DNA of 64,000 nucleotides from Thiorhodospira sibirica ATCC 700588 (GTDB lineage: Bacteria > Pseudomonadota > Gammaproteobacteria > Ectothiorhodospirales > Ectothiorhodospiraceae): assembly GCF_000227725.2 (NCBI RefSeq), contig NZ_MU255056.1, positions 2,275,069 through 2,339,068 of the forward strand, in the 5' to 3' direction. The notes beneath the pieces are model-generated. The model did not search any database and was not told where the DNA came from. It saw nothing but the letters and a program-made list of their open reading frames with translations. Below are positions 27,141-36,736 of this stretch, piece by piece. Made by a program: the position numbers and the translations under genes. Every line of letters begins with the position of its first letter. The stretch's first letter is position 1.

Positions 27141-28634
27141 ATGATGGGTTGTAGGCAAAACCGCGCCGCATCATCGCGGCGCTTGTGGCATGTGGCCGTC
27201 TATGCTGCGCTGGGATGGCTTATCAGTACAAATGCGCTGGCACAATCCCACAGCAGCCTGGATGGGCTGCAGTTTATCCAGAGCCCATCCCCGGTCGCGA
27301 TTCATCAGACCAACCCCGTCAATACCTTTATCGTCATTCAGGAAGAAAGGCTTTCTGAGGCCGCTATCACCCAAGCCGGTGAATATAACCGTGCGGTAGT
27401 GATTCAATTGGGTCACGATAAACAGTCCGTAATCCAGCAACACGGGCCATTCAATCAGCTACTGGTGTTGCAGGTGGCCCAAAGCGATCAGGATATCCAT
27501 CGCGCCCATCAGGAACAGCATGTCCCAGACGCCGGTGAAGACATCAGTGGAGCCAGCTATGCCTTTTTGTGGCAGACCCTGCGCGGTGAAACCGCAACGC
27601 CTCTGGATCAGCGGTTAAGCACCCTGACCTTGCAGGAAGCCGGTGCCGTGGCAGGTAATTTCGTCATGGCGCCACAGCTGAACCGGGTCAATCTGCGCCT
27701 GCTGGAAAATCACGCTACCTTGCTTTTGTCCTCCTTGCAATTACACCTGGATCAACAACGCTTTGCGCACACCCGCTGCAATGCCGCCAATGAACACACC
27801 TGCAAAACCGCACCCTGGTTTATGGGGCTGGCTTATCAGTACAGTGATCATCAGCCTGTAGTCGGTGTCGCCGGATTCAAACAAGACTTGTATACCCTCT
27901 ATGCTGGCCGCCAGTTTTCCCTGGCGGACCGGCTGCATCTGGGCTTTGCCGTCGCCTACAGTGAGTCTGAAAGCGATACCCGCCGCCTGCCAGGAAGCAT
28001 GAGCATGACCGGCTATCAAGCGGCCGCCTTTGCCACCATACTGGGCGAGCGGGCTTATCTGGATATGATCGGCGGTGGCGGTGTGTATGATATCGACGGT
28101 CAGCGCTTCAGCGGTTTGTCTCCGGTCAATGCCAGCCTTGACGGTTGGGGCTATCTGGCACGGCTGCAAGGGGGATATCTGCTGGGTGAGGGCGCCATGC
28201 GCATGGGGCCTTTTGTGGCCGGAACCTATACCCACAGCCAGACCGATGGCTATCAGGAACGCGGTGATCTGCTGCTGACCCAGCGCATGGACAAACAAAA
28301 CCGGGCGCAATTTCTTGGTGCCTTGGGCTTTTCCATGGATCGCCAGGATCACTGGAATGGTCGCAGTTTACACAGCTTCCTGAAGGCCGAAGTAGAGCAG
28401 GAATTTCGCGTGGGTAGCACCCGCGTGAGCCATACCCACTTTAGCTTTAATCCCGATGACAGGTTACTCACCCCCTTTGATGATGTCGCCGGGCACAGCT
28501 ATGGACGCCTTTCCGGCGGTGTCAATCTGGCGCTGAGCAAACACAGCCAGGTTTCGCTGGCAGCAGCGACGCTGATTGATCATCCACAGGTGGATCGCTA
28601 CCAGGTACAGGGGCAGCTGAATCTGTCATTTTAG
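27141..28634 (+). CDS. Curlin-repeat passenger fused to an autotransporter beta-barrel
   Basis: A 497-residue exported protein with an unusual architecture. Residues 1–35 are a long signal peptide (…STNALAQ). Residues 61–115 are five consecutive 11-residue curlin-type units in perfect register (such as SEAAITQAGEY and NRAVVIQLGHD). A linker follows, and from about residue 225 to the end there is an autotransporter-type beta-barrel: alternating strands, Gly- and aromatic-rich turns (GYQAAAFATILGERAYLD, LARLQGGYLLGEG) and a final Phe. I infer an outer-membrane protein that displays a short amyloid-like passenger at the surface and could anchor or nucleate fibres of the small curlin-type proteins. 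A separate secretion role cannot be excluded. Confidence 0.8.
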   Translation: MMGCRQNRAASSRRLWHVAVYAALGWLISTNALAQSHSSLDGLQFIQSPSPVAIHQTNPVNTFIVIQEERLSEAAITQAGEYNRAVVIQLGHDKQSVIQQHGPFNQLLVLQVAQSDQDIHRAHQEQHVPDAGEDISGASYAFLWQTLRGETATPLDQRLSTLTLQEAGAVAGNFVMAPQLNRVNLRLLENHATLLLSSLQLHLDQQRFAHTRCNAANEHTCKTAPWFMGLAYQYSDHQPVVGVAGFKQDLYTLYAGRQFSLADRLHLGFAVAYSESESDTRRLPGSMSMTGYQAAAFATILGERAYLDMIGGGGVYDIDGQRFSGLSPVNASLDGWGYLARLQGGYLLGEGAMRMGPFVAGTYTHSQTDGYQERGDLLLTQRMDKQNRAQFLGALGFSMDRQDHWNGRSLHSFLKAEVEQEFRVGSTRVSHTHFSFNPDDRLLTPFDDVAGHSYGRLSGGVNLALSKHSQVSLAAATLIDHPQVDRYQVQGQLNLSF

Positions 28635-29672
28635 TGCGCTTTGCGTATCCTCAATCCAGCCGGTCAGGCTCATGGAGCAGCAGGCGGGCGTGATCTTTAC
28701 CTCACGCCCGAGCCCTTTGGCCAAGGCCACCATGCCCTCGGCGGGGTGGGCGATACCATCCAGACCGGCCATCACCGCATAGCCATCCATATACAGCTTG
28801 GCCTCGCCGGGTGGGCGGGCACAGCCCAGCAGCAAGGGAATTGAGGCAAGCTGTTGCCGTGCTTTCAGAAAAAAGGCCCCGACCTCATGTGGATCGGGGA
28901 CCTTGAAAGGACGGTGTCCTGGCGCATAAAAAGGCATCACCACCACCAGCACTACCGCATCGGGCAGATGGCGCGTGAGCATTTCCAGCGCCGCCCACTC
29001 GCCCAGCAACGCCCCATAATGCAAGCCAATCACAATATGTGGCACCACGCGCATGCGGGTGTTCACTAGATTTTCCAGGGTCTGCTCAAAATCCTCCACC
29101 GTGCGGCGCAGGTGATACACCTGGGTGATGGTGTCCTGGGCGCCGATCACATCCATCATTGCCACATCAATGCCGCAATCTTCCAGGGCCTGGGCTGCTT
29201 GGGCATCGACCAGGGCAGCATGTACCCCGATGCGAAACTCTGGAAAACTATCCTTGATGCGCCGTAAGGTGGCGTAATACGGCGCATACTCCACCTCATT
29301 GCGGTGATTTGAGCCGCCGGTGAGCAGCATCCCCTGCGCACCCTTGGCGACGATCTCATTGACCACCTGCCACAAGACCTCCGGGGTGCGCGCCGGGATC
29401 ATCGGTTTTAGAATCTGCGCCTTGCAGTGATCACATTGCAGCTTGCAGTCCGCGCCGGTAATGGAAATCGCCGGCCAGGCATTCTTATTGCTGCAGGCGC
29501 TGATTTCTGAAGTCTGGTACGCCTTAAAGGTGGGCGTATAAAAGTTGATCGGCGGCGTGTGTGCCCAAGCGCGCTGGGTATGTCTGGCCTGTAAATCTGC
29601 CAGAAGTGCCGGGTCCCAGCACATATCCTCCAGGCCTTCAATCTCGGCAAGCCAATCCATCCCGTTTAGCAT
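28626..29672 (-). CDS. Radical SAM protein, biotin-synthase homologue of unknown function
   Basis: A 348-residue radical SAM enzyme. The cluster motif is CKLQCDHC (Cx3Cx2C) at about residue 76, preceded by AISITGADC. Later segments, LLTGGSNHRNEVEYAPYY, MDVIGAQDTITQVYHL and PHIVIGLHYGALLGEW, recall the uncharacterised biotin synthase-like group (COG1856), to which split lipoyl synthases such as LipS-type proteins have been linked. The substrate is unknown and I assign none. It converges with the autotransporter-like gene, overlapping by nine bases. ATG at 29672 has gagg upstream; the divergent asnB-type gene starts about 200 bases away. Confidence 0.75.
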   Translation of the reverse strand: MLNGMDWLAEIEGLEDMCWDPALLADLQARHTQRAWAHTPPINFYTPTFKAYQTSEISACSNKNAWPAISITGADCKLQCDHCKAQILKPMIPARTPEVLWQVVNEIVAKGAQGMLLTGGSNHRNEVEYAPYYATLRRIKDSFPEFRIGVHAALVDAQAAQALEDCGIDVAMMDVIGAQDTITQVYHLRRTVEDFEQTLENLVNTRMRVVPHIVIGLHYGALLGEWAALEMLTRHLPDAVVLVVVMPFYAPGHRPFKVPDPHEVGAFFLKARQQLASIPLLLGCARPPGEAKLYMDGYAVMAGLDGIAHPAEGMVALAKGLGREVKITPACCSMSLTGWIEDTQSALK

Positions 29673-29869
29673 CAAGCGACCTCATGTGGATAAATGAATT
29701 AAAAATCAAAGCAAATCAGCCTATTAAAACCTAAAGACACCCGTTACCCGGGGGCGGTTTTTTTACAGCCACCGCCGGATCATGCTACCCTTAAACGCGT
29801 TTCCTGCCATTGACCCCGCCTCATTTAATCCATTTTCAATCCATTCCTCACACCAAAGGAGAACTGTCT

Positions 29870-31888
29870 ATGTGTGGTATTGCTGGCATTTTGCATGGTG
29901 CCCTGGACAAACCCATTGATCCTGAAACCTTGGTGGCCATGGCCGCAATTCAACATCACCGTGGCCCCGATGGATTTGGCTACAACATTCAGGCAGACCG
30001 TGCCGTGGGCTTTTCTCATGCGCGCTTGAGCATTATTGATCTGGACAACGAACGCGCCCGCCAGCCCTTTGTCTCTCAGGATGGCCAGCTACTGCTGGCG
30101 GTCAATGGCGAGCTGTATGATTACAAGCGCATTCGCACTGAACTGACCCTGCGTGGGGCGAAATTTCGCACCAAAAGCGACTCTGAAATCGTGCTGCATT
30201 TATACCAGCAGCTGGGCCTGGAAGACATGCTTTTGCAGCTGCGCGGCGAGTTTGGCCTGGCCCTGTATGACCGCAAACACGACCGCCTGATGCTGATTCG
30301 TGACCGTTTCGGGGTCAAGCCGCTGTATTGGACCCAGGTTGGTGAAACACTGGTGTTTGGCTCGGAGCTCAAAGTCTTGTTTGCCCATCCGGAGGTGCCC
30401 CGGCGTTTTAGCACACCGGGACTGTATCATCAATTGATGCAGACCATGGTACCCGGTAGCACCGCCTTTGCAGGCATTCATCAGGTCAAACCGGGGCATG
30501 TGCTCATGGTTGAACGCCAGCATGGCCGCCTGCAGATTCGCCAGCAGCGCTACTGGGATATGGACTTTCCCCTGCTCGAAGAGCGCCACAGCGGTCCTGT
30601 GCACGACGAGGCCTTTTATACCGAAGGCGTGCGCAACCATCTGATGCAGGCGGTGCAGCTGCGCCTGGAGGCCGATGTGCCCGTGGCCTGTTACCTCTCC
30701 GGCGGCATTGATTCCTGCATCACCCTGGGGCTATCCGCCGCCAGCCAACAGTCACCCGTTAAAGCCTTCACTATCGGCTTTGATAATGTCGATTATGATG
30801 AAACTGCGATTGCCCGGGAAATGGCCGAATCGGTGGGCGCTGACCAAGACATTATGATGCTGGCGGCGGATCACCTCTATGACAATCTGGTCGAGACCTT
30901 ATGGCATAGTGAACGCACCATCTACAACACCCTGGGGGTCGCTAAATTATTGATGAGCCGCCATGTCAACCGCGCTGGCTATCGTGTCGTGGTCACGGGC
31001 GAGGGCTCCGATGAATTATTCGCCGGCTACCCCTCATTCCGTCGGGATATGTTCCTCTATGGCCTGGACACCCTTAGTGCGGCTGAACGTGCCAGCTGGG
31101 AGCAATTACTGGCCGAAAGCAACCAGCTATTTCGCGGCGCCATGCTCGCCGAGCAAGCCATCCATGACCCGGCGCTGGATCAGCGGGTGGGCTTTACGCC
31201 CTCCTGCCTGCAGCCCTGGCTGGCCAGCGCGGCACACGTTCCCGGCCTGCTGGCCCCGGATTTACGTCAGGAGATGCAGGGCTATGAGCCGGGTCGGGCG
31301 ATTGCCGAACAGCTCGATGCGCACATGCTGGAAGGCCGTCATCCACTGGATAAGGCACAATATGTGTGGATCAAGACCATGCTGGAGGGGCAGATTCTCA
31401 CCTGGGGCGGTGATCGCGTAGACATGGCCAACTCCATGGAAGCCCGGCCCCCGTTTCTGGATCATCATCTGGCTGAATTTGCCGCCCATATTCCGCCCGC
31501 CTTGCGCATCCGTGGGCGCACCGAGAAATATGTGCTGCGTGAGGCCATGAAAGGCCTGCTGCCCACGGTGCTTTATGAGCGCGAAAAATTTGCCTTCATG
31601 GCCCCACCGGCGCACACCGACCCCAAAAAATGGGCGGCCTTGCGTGGCCTGGCTGACGAATACCTGTCCACCCAAGCCATCCAGCAGGCCGGTTTGCTAG
31701 ACCCGCAGGGCGTTACCGCGCTGTTTGCCTTACACGAGGCCCCAGATACCAGCGCCTCCACCCAGGTACAGCTAGACGCCGTTATCAATCACCTGATCGG
31801 CGTACAGGTTTTACATCAGCACTTCATCGCGCAAGACATTCCCCGCCTGGCCCGAGAACGTGCCAAGGCGCTGGGCTGGCATCCTTAA
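29870..31888 (+). CDS. Asparagine synthetase B-type glutamine amidotransferase
   Basis: A 672-residue class II amidotransferase. It begins MCGIAGILHG, so Cys2 becomes the N-terminal nucleophile of the glutaminase domain (NGELYDYKRIR and DSEIVLHLYQ are also typical), followed by the synthetase domain with the ATP loop YLSGGIDSCIT and the segment VVTGEGSDELFAGYPSFR. Asparagine synthesis from aspartate is the default; longer AsnB paralogues in envelope clusters amidate other substrates, and this one, at 672 residues, is longer than E. coli AsnB (554). The ribosome site aaggag is strong. Confidence 0.85.
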   Translation: MCGIAGILHGALDKPIDPETLVAMAAIQHHRGPDGFGYNIQADRAVGFSHARLSIIDLDNERARQPFVSQDGQLLLAVNGELYDYKRIRTELTLRGAKFRTKSDSEIVLHLYQQLGLEDMLLQLRGEFGLALYDRKHDRLMLIRDRFGVKPLYWTQVGETLVFGSELKVLFAHPEVPRRFSTPGLYHQLMQTMVPGSTAFAGIHQVKPGHVLMVERQHGRLQIRQQRYWDMDFPLLEERHSGPVHDEAFYTEGVRNHLMQAVQLRLEADVPVACYLSGGIDSCITLGLSAASQQSPVKAFTIGFDNVDYDETAIAREMAESVGADQDIMMLAADHLYDNLVETLWHSERTIYNTLGVAKLLMSRHVNRAGYRVVVTGEGSDELFAGYPSFRRDMFLYGLDTLSAAERASWEQLLAESNQLFRGAMLAEQAIHDPALDQRVGFTPSCLQPWLASAAHVPGLLAPDLRQEMQGYEPGRAIAEQLDAHMLEGRHPLDKAQYVWIKTMLEGQILTWGGDRVDMANSMEARPPFLDHHLAEFAAHIPPALRIRGRTEKYVLREAMKGLLPTVLYEREKFAFMAPPAHTDPKKWAALRGLADEYLSTQAIQQAGLLDPQGVTALFALHEAPDTSASTQVQLDAVINHLIGVQVLHQHFIAQDIPRLARERAKALGWHP

Positions 31889-31904
31889 CAGGCTGTTGAA
31901 AGGC

Positions 31905-32385
31905 TTGGGCGTGGTTCAAACCCGGAAGTGCGGTGGTGGACAGGCAAAAGCGACACCGAACGCTTCGCCAAGGCGCTGCCGCTGCACGCAGCAACCGATG
32001 CCTTGCTGGTTAATGGGTGCGAGCTCATCAGCACCCTCGAAGACGAGCGAGTGCTGTAAAAACAAGGTTTTGCCACATCCCATGATGTAAGCGCTGCGGG
32101 TCGTGCCCGATGGAAAATAGAGAACAAAAACAACAATACCCTCAAAACCAAGGGCTATCACGTTGAGCACACCTACGGCCACGGCAAAAAGCACTTGCCC
32201 ATCCTGATCATCTTGGCTGCAGGGGTGCCACGGGCGATATCGGCCACTGTGTGAGCACCTGCCCTCACACCAGGGCTTTTTCAACGACCTGTGCATGCGC
32301 TCCTGCGGCCTGCGTTTCCCCTGTGGGAAAGCGATGCTCACCTTCATGATCAAAGCCCTTGATCAACCTTTCTCGCCCCCAACCA
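31905..32385 (+). pseudogene. Decayed DDE transposase remnant
   Basis: Pieces of one transposase are visible in several frames: WWTGKSDTERFAKALPLH and LLVNGCELISTLED near 31938–32050, WKIENKNNNTLKTKGYH with THYGHGKKHL-like sequence near 32112–32200, and FFNDLC…MLTFMIKALDQP near 32280–32370. The WKIEN…LKTKGYH block is typical of DDE transposase C-terminal parts. Several stops and frameshifts break it. It fills most of the 620-base gap between the amidotransferase gene and argG. The rest of the gap has no feature that I can support. Confidence 0.65.
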
Positions 32386-32509
32386 TCGGCCATAATGCGA
32401 ATTGCTGCGCCGCGTCTTGCACGCGGTTGGATGCGGGGTGTCGTGGTATTATAATGGCCTTCGCTTCCTCCCTAATCATTCCTGCGAACGTCCTTTAAGG
32501 TTTAATTCC

Positions 32510-33724
32510 ATGCTTAGCGATGTTAAAAAAGTAGTGCTGGCCTATTCGGGCGGCTTAGATACCTCGGTGATTTTAAAATGGTTGCAGGAGACTTACGGTT
32601 GCGAGGTGGTGACTTTTACCGCCGATATTGGTCAGGGTGAGGAGCTTGAGCCGGCGCGGGCCAAGGCGCAGCAGCTTGGGGTAAAGGAGATTTATATTGA
32701 TGATCTCAAAGAAGAATTTGTGCGTGATTTTGTGTTCCCGATGTTTCGCGCCAATACCCTGTATGAGGGGGAGTATCTGCTGGGCACCTCGATTGCAAGG
32801 CCGTTGATTGCCAAGCGTTTGATTGAGATTGCCAATGAAACCGGCGCGGATGCGATTTCGCATGGGGCCACCGGCAAGGGCAATGATCAGGTGCGTTTTG
32901 AGTTGGGTGCTTATGCGCTCAAGCCGGGAGTGCGGGTGATTGCGCCGTGGCGTGAGTGGGATTTGACCTCACGCGAGCGCCTGCTGGCTTATGCTGAAAC
33001 TCATGCGATTCCCGTGGAAATGAAGCGTGGCAAGCAGTCACCTTATTCGATGGATGCCAATCTGCTGCATATCTCCTATGAAGGTGGCCCGCTGGAAGAT
33101 CCCTGGACCGAGGCCGAGGAAGATATGTGGCGCTGGAGCGTTGCGCCAGAGGCGGCGCCTGACCACGCGCAGTATCTGGAAATCCAGTTTGAGCGCGGGG
33201 ATGCGGTGGCGCTGGATGGGGTGCGTAAAAGCCCGGCCACCTTACTGGCTGAACTCAACCGCATCGGCGGCGCGCATGGCATTGGTCGTCTGGATCTGGT
33301 GGAAAACCGCTATGTGGGGATGAAATCGCGGGGCTGTTATGAAACCCCCGGCGGGACGATTCTGCTCAAGGCGCATCGCGCCATTGAGTCCTTAACCCTG
33401 GATCGTGAGGTGGCGCATCTCAAAGACGAATTGATGCCGCGTTATGCCAGCCTGATTTATAACGGCTACTGGTGGAGCCCGGAACGGCGCATGTTACAAA
33501 GCATGATTGACGCCTCGCAGGTGCATGTCAACGGGGTGGTGCGGCTGAAGCTGTATAAAGGTAATGTCATTGTGGCCGGGCGCAGTTCTGCCCAAGACAG
33601 CCTGTTTGATACGCACATTGCGACCTTTGAAGACGATGCCGGGGCTTATCATCAAGGCGATGCAGAGGGCTTTATCAAGCTCAATGCGCTGCGTTTGCGT
33701 ATCGCCGCCCAGCGTGGTCGTTAG
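32510..33724 (+). CDS. argG: Argininosuccinate synthase
   Basis: Joins citrulline and aspartate in arginine synthesis. The 404-residue product begins with the ATP loop [18 protein letters not shown], and shows [32 protein letters not shown], the citrulline/aspartate segment [17 protein letters not shown], and [19 protein letters not shown]. The ATG at 32510 matches the family start; an in-frame upstream extension into the transposase remnant is rejected. argH is not in the window. Confidence 0.97.
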   Translation: MLSDVKKVVLAYSGGLDTSVILKWLQETYGCEVVTFTADIGQGEELEPARAKAQQLGVKEIYIDDLKEEFVRDFVFPMFRANTLYEGEYLLGTSIARPLIAKRLIEIANETGADAISHGATGKGNDQVRFELGAYALKPGVRVIAPWREWDLTSRERLLAYAETHAIPVEMKRGKQSPYSMDANLLHISYEGGPLEDPWTEAEEDMWRWSVAPEAAPDHAQYLEIQFERGDAVALDGVRKSPATLLAELNRIGGAHGIGRLDLVENRYVGMKSRGCYETPGGTILLKAHRAIESLTLDREVAHLKDELMPRYASLIYNGYWWSPERRMLQSMIDASQVHVNGVVRLKLYKGNVIVAGRSSAQDSLFDTHIATFEDDAGAYHQGDAEGFIKLNALRLRIAAQRGR

Positions 33725-33758
33725 TATGTAATGATGTGGCGGCGGCGTGTAGTCGTGT

Positions 33759-33877
33759 GGATCGCCGACTTGCAGTCGGCTGGTCGGGACATGGAGTAAA
33801 AATTAGCCGAGTACAACTCGGCGATCCGAATCAAGATGATGTCGCTTTAATCACCGAACGCAAGATGCGTTCGCCAC
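33759..33877. repeat. Cluster of R2 and R1 palindromic repeats between argG and bioB
   Basis: An inverted R2-type hairpin (33759–33780), a direct R2 copy (33806–33828) and a diverged R1 element in the orientation of the 55900 copy (33829–33877) follow one another, a mosaic layout like BIMEs. Fills most of the 169-base intergenic region. Confidence 0.7.
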
Positions 33878-33893
33878 GCTGCGGAATACTTTA

Positions 33894-34841
33894 ATGACTG
33901 AGCTTCGACATGACTGGCGTCTTGAGGAAATTCTGGATTACCTTGAGCGGCCCTTTAATGATCTTTTGTGGACGGCGCACAGCATCCACCGCACCCACTT
34001 TAACCCCAATGCCATGCAGATCAGCAGCCTGTTATCCATCAAAACCGGGGGCTGTTCGGAAGATTGCGGCTATTGTTCGCAAAGCGGCCACCATGAGGCC
34101 AGTGTCAGCAAAGAACAGCTGTTACCGCTGGAGCAGGTGGTGGTGGCGGCGCGTCAGGCCAAGGCACAGGGGGCCGGGCGTTTTTGCATGGGGGCGGCAT
34201 GGCGCAGCCTCAATGAAAAACACCTCCAGCAGGTGATCGAGATCGTGCAGGCGGTCAAGGCACAGGGCCTGGAGACCTGCATGACCTTGGGGATGCTGAC
34301 TCAAACCCAGGCGCAGCAGCTCAAAGCGGCCGGGCTGGATTATTACAATCATAATCTGGACACCTCGCCGGAGTTTTATGGGCAGGTGGTGACTACGCAC
34401 ACCTATCAAGACCGCTTAGACACCTTGAATCATGTGCGTGAGGCCGGGCTGAAAATGTGTTCTGGCGGGATTCTGGGCATGGGTGAGTCGCGCCAGGATC
34501 GGGCGGCACTGTTACAGCAACTGGCGAATCTGCCCGCGCATCCTCATGCCGTGCCGATCAATCATCTGGTGAAAATCGCCGGCACGCCGCTTCAAGAAGC
34601 GCCGCCGCTGGACCCGCTGGAATTTGTGCGCACCGTGGCCACGGCGCGTATTGTGATGCCGCGTTCCTATGTGCGCCTGTCTGCCGGTCGGGCGCAGATG
34701 AGCGATGAATTGCAAGCCCTGTGCTTTTTTGCCGGAGCCAATTCAATTTTTTACGGCACTAATCTGCTGACCACACCGAATGCCGAACAACACGAGGATC
34801 AGGCACTGTTGGCACGTCTTGGCATGGACAGCGCGGCCTGA
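33894..34841 (+). CDS. bioB: Biotin synthase
   Basis: Radical SAM enzyme that inserts sulfur into dethiobiotin. The 315-residue product has the [4Fe-4S] motif [60 protein letters not shown], and the segment [10 protein letters not shown] with the arginine near the [2Fe-2S] site. The gene stands alone, without the other bio genes. The start at 33894 fits the family, though a repeat lies just upstream and no ideal ribosome site is visible. Confidence 0.96.
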   Translation: MTELRHDWRLEEILDYLERPFNDLLWTAHSIHRTHFNPNAMQISSLLSIKTGGCSEDCGYCSQSGHHEASVSKEQLLPLEQVVVAARQAKAQGAGRFCMGAAWRSLNEKHLQQVIEIVQAVKAQGLETCMTLGMLTQTQAQQLKAAGLDYYNHNLDTSPEFYGQVVTTHTYQDRLDTLNHVREAGLKMCSGGILGMGESRQDRAALLQQLANLPAHPHAVPINHLVKIAGTPLQEAPPLDPLEFVRTVATARIVMPRSYVRLSAGRAQMSDELQALCFFAGANSIFYGTNLLTTPNAEQHEDQALLARLGMDSAA

Positions 34842-34865
34842 GGATGGATGGGCATTGAAAAAAAC

Positions 34866-34972
34866 TCCCCTCTTTGTTCAAGGAGGGGTGCCCCGTCAGG
34901 GGCGGGGTGGTTAGTTTTTACCGCTTACCCCTCCCCGCCTTGCGGCGGGACTCCCCCTTGTCAGGGGGAGAG
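34866..34972. repeat. Array of GC-rich hairpins between bioB and the hydrogenase operon
   Basis: Several short inverted repeats in a row: cccctc…gagggg, ccccgt…ggggcggg, ccccgcc…ggcggg and ctccccc…gggggag. This pattern of aligned C- and G-tracts resembles widespread intergenic repeats. Located between convergent genes, so it probably also terminates transcription in both directions. Confidence 0.6.
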
Positions 34973-34996
34973 TCTCTGACTTTGCGCGGAAGCTCT

Positions 34997-36736
34997 CTAG
35001 CGCACCTTGACCTTGACCAGTTCGTTGCCGTCGGGGTCAACCATGTGGACCGCGCAGGCGATGCAGGGATCAAAGCTGTGGATGGTGCGCAGGATTTCCA
35101 GCGGCTGGTCTTTAATGGCCAGCTGGTGGTTGTGCATCAGTGCCGCTTCATAAGGGCCAAACTGGCCCTGGGCGTCCATGGGGCCGGCGTTCCAGGTGCT
35201 GGGGACGACTGCCTGATAGTTGCTTAAGGTGCCGTTTTCTATCACGGAGTAATGCAGCAGCGCCCCACGCGGGGCTTCCATGATGCCCACGCCTTTGGCC
35301 TGACGCGGCCAGGTTGAGGGGTCCCACAGGGCATCGTTGTGTACTTTCAGATCCCCGGCGCGAATATTGGCCACCAGTTCGTTATACCAGCCCATCATCA
35401 TATCAGCGATGAGTTTGCTTTCCAGGGTACGCGCCGCCGTGCGGCCCATAGTGGAAAACATCGCCTCCAGCGGCAGCTCCAGCTTGCCCAGCGCCATATT
35501 GGCCAGCTCACGGGTCGGTTCATGGCCGCCGGCATACAGCACCAGCACGCGGGCCAAGGGGCCAACTTCCATCACCTTGCCGCGCCAGCGCGGGGATTTC
35601 ATCCACGAGTAGGCTTGATCGACATCCAGATGTTTGTAGGGTGGTGTAGGGCCGGTGTAATTAAGCTCGGTTTCGCCCTGATAGGGGTGTAATCCCTGCG
35701 CCTTGCCCACGCTGTAGTCATACCAGGAATGGGCGATAAATTCCTGCACCTCGGCAGGGTTTTCAAAATCCACCGGATGCAGGGTGGATAAATCACGATC
35801 CAGAATCGCCCCGGCGGGGATGGCGAAGGTGGCCGGATCAAAACCGGGGCCGCTGGGGAAGTCGCCACAGGTGAGGAAATTGCCGACCCCTTCGCCGCGC
35901 TCAAACCAGTCTTTGTAGAAGCTGGCAATGGCGAGGGTGTCGGGGATATACACCTGATCAACGAAGCTTTGCATCTGGGCGATGATGTTTCTGATCTGCT
36001 CCAGGCCCACATCATTGAGTGCTGTGGCCCCGGCGCCTCCCTGGGCGGCACTGATGGGGGTTGGCGCCCCGCCGACTAAAAAGTTGGGATGCGGATTTTT
36101 ACCGCCGAGAATGGCATGTAATTTAGCCGCTTCGCGCTGCCAGGCGAGGGCGTCAAGATAATGCGCCACCGCCATGAGGTTGGCCTCCGGCGGCAGACGA
36201 TAGGCCGGGTGGCCCCAGTAGCCGTTGGCAAAGATGCCCAGCTGGCCGGATTCCACAAAATTCTTGATGCGCTTTTGCACATCTGAAAAATAACCGGCCG
36301 AGGAGCGCGGGTAGTTGCTCAGCGATTGCGCCAGTGTTGCCGTGGCCTGTGGATCAGCCTTCAGTGCCGAGACCACATCGACCCAGTCCAGTGCATGCAG
36401 ATGATAAAAGTGCATGACGTGATCCACCACATACTGTGCGCCGATCATCAGGTTGCGGATCAGCTGCGCGTTGTGGGGGATGTCATAGCTCAATGCGTGT
36501 TCGATCGAGCGCACCGAGGCAATGCCATGCACCAGGGTGCAGACCCCGCAGATGCGCTGGGTAAAGGCCCAGGCATCACGCGGATCACGCCCTTTGAGGA
36601 TGGTCTCAATGCCGCGCACCATGGTGCCGGAGCTGTAGGCGTGGGTGATATGGCCTGCATCATCGGTTTGTGCCTCGATGCGCAGGTGACCCTCGATGCG
36701 GGTAATCGGGTCAACGACAATTCTTTCTGCGCTCAT
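34997..36736 (-). CDS. hynL: [NiFe] hydrogenase large subunit (Isp-type membrane hydrogenase)
   Basis: Catalytic subunit of a periplasmic hydrogenase, carrying the Ni-Fe site. The first metal motif is QRICGVC near residue 61 and the second is FDPCIACAVH near the C-terminus. The 15 residues after the last His (MVDPDGNELVKVKVR) are the tail removed by the maturation protease. 579 residues is normal. It is the last gene of a unit small subunit–Isp1–Isp2–large subunit, the arrangement known for hynS-isp1-isp2-hynL of Thiocapsa; the start overlaps the Isp2 stop by one base. The physiological electron path (membrane Isp1 to cytoplasmic Isp2) is inferred. Confidence 0.93.
   Translation of the reverse strand: MSAERIVVDPITRIEGHLRIEAQTDDAGHITHAYSSGTMVRGIETILKGRDPRDAWAFTQRICGVCTLVHGIASVRSIEHALSYDIPHNAQLIRNLMIGAQYVVDHVMHFYHLHALDWVDVVSALKADPQATATLAQSLSNYPRSSAGYFSDVQKRIKNFVESGQLGIFANGYWGHPAYRLPPEANLMAVAHYLDALAWQREAAKLHAILGGKNPHPNFLVGGAPTPISAAQGGAGATALNDVGLEQIRNIIAQMQSFVDQVYIPDTLAIASFYKDWFERGEGVGNFLTCGDFPSGPGFDPATFAIPAGAILDRDLSTLHPVDFENPAEVQEFIAHSWYDYSVGKAQGLHPYQGETELNYTGPTPPYKHLDVDQAYSWMKSPRWRGKVMEVGPLARVLVLYAGGHEPTRELANMALGKLELPLEAMFSTMGRTAARTLESKLIADMMMGWYNELVANIRAGDLKVHNDALWDPSTWPRQAKGVGIMEAPRGALLHYSVIENGTLSNYQAVVPSTWNAGPMDAQGQFGPYEAALMHNHQLAIKDQPLEILRTIHSFDPCIACAVHMVDPDGNELVKVKVR

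Noticed and set aside
31888..32291. Terminal inverted repeats (caggctgttgaaa / tttcaacgacctg) of a small transposon
   Set aside because: The right copy lies inside the transposase coding remnant (FFNDL), so the match may be chance; the element seems to continue beyond it.
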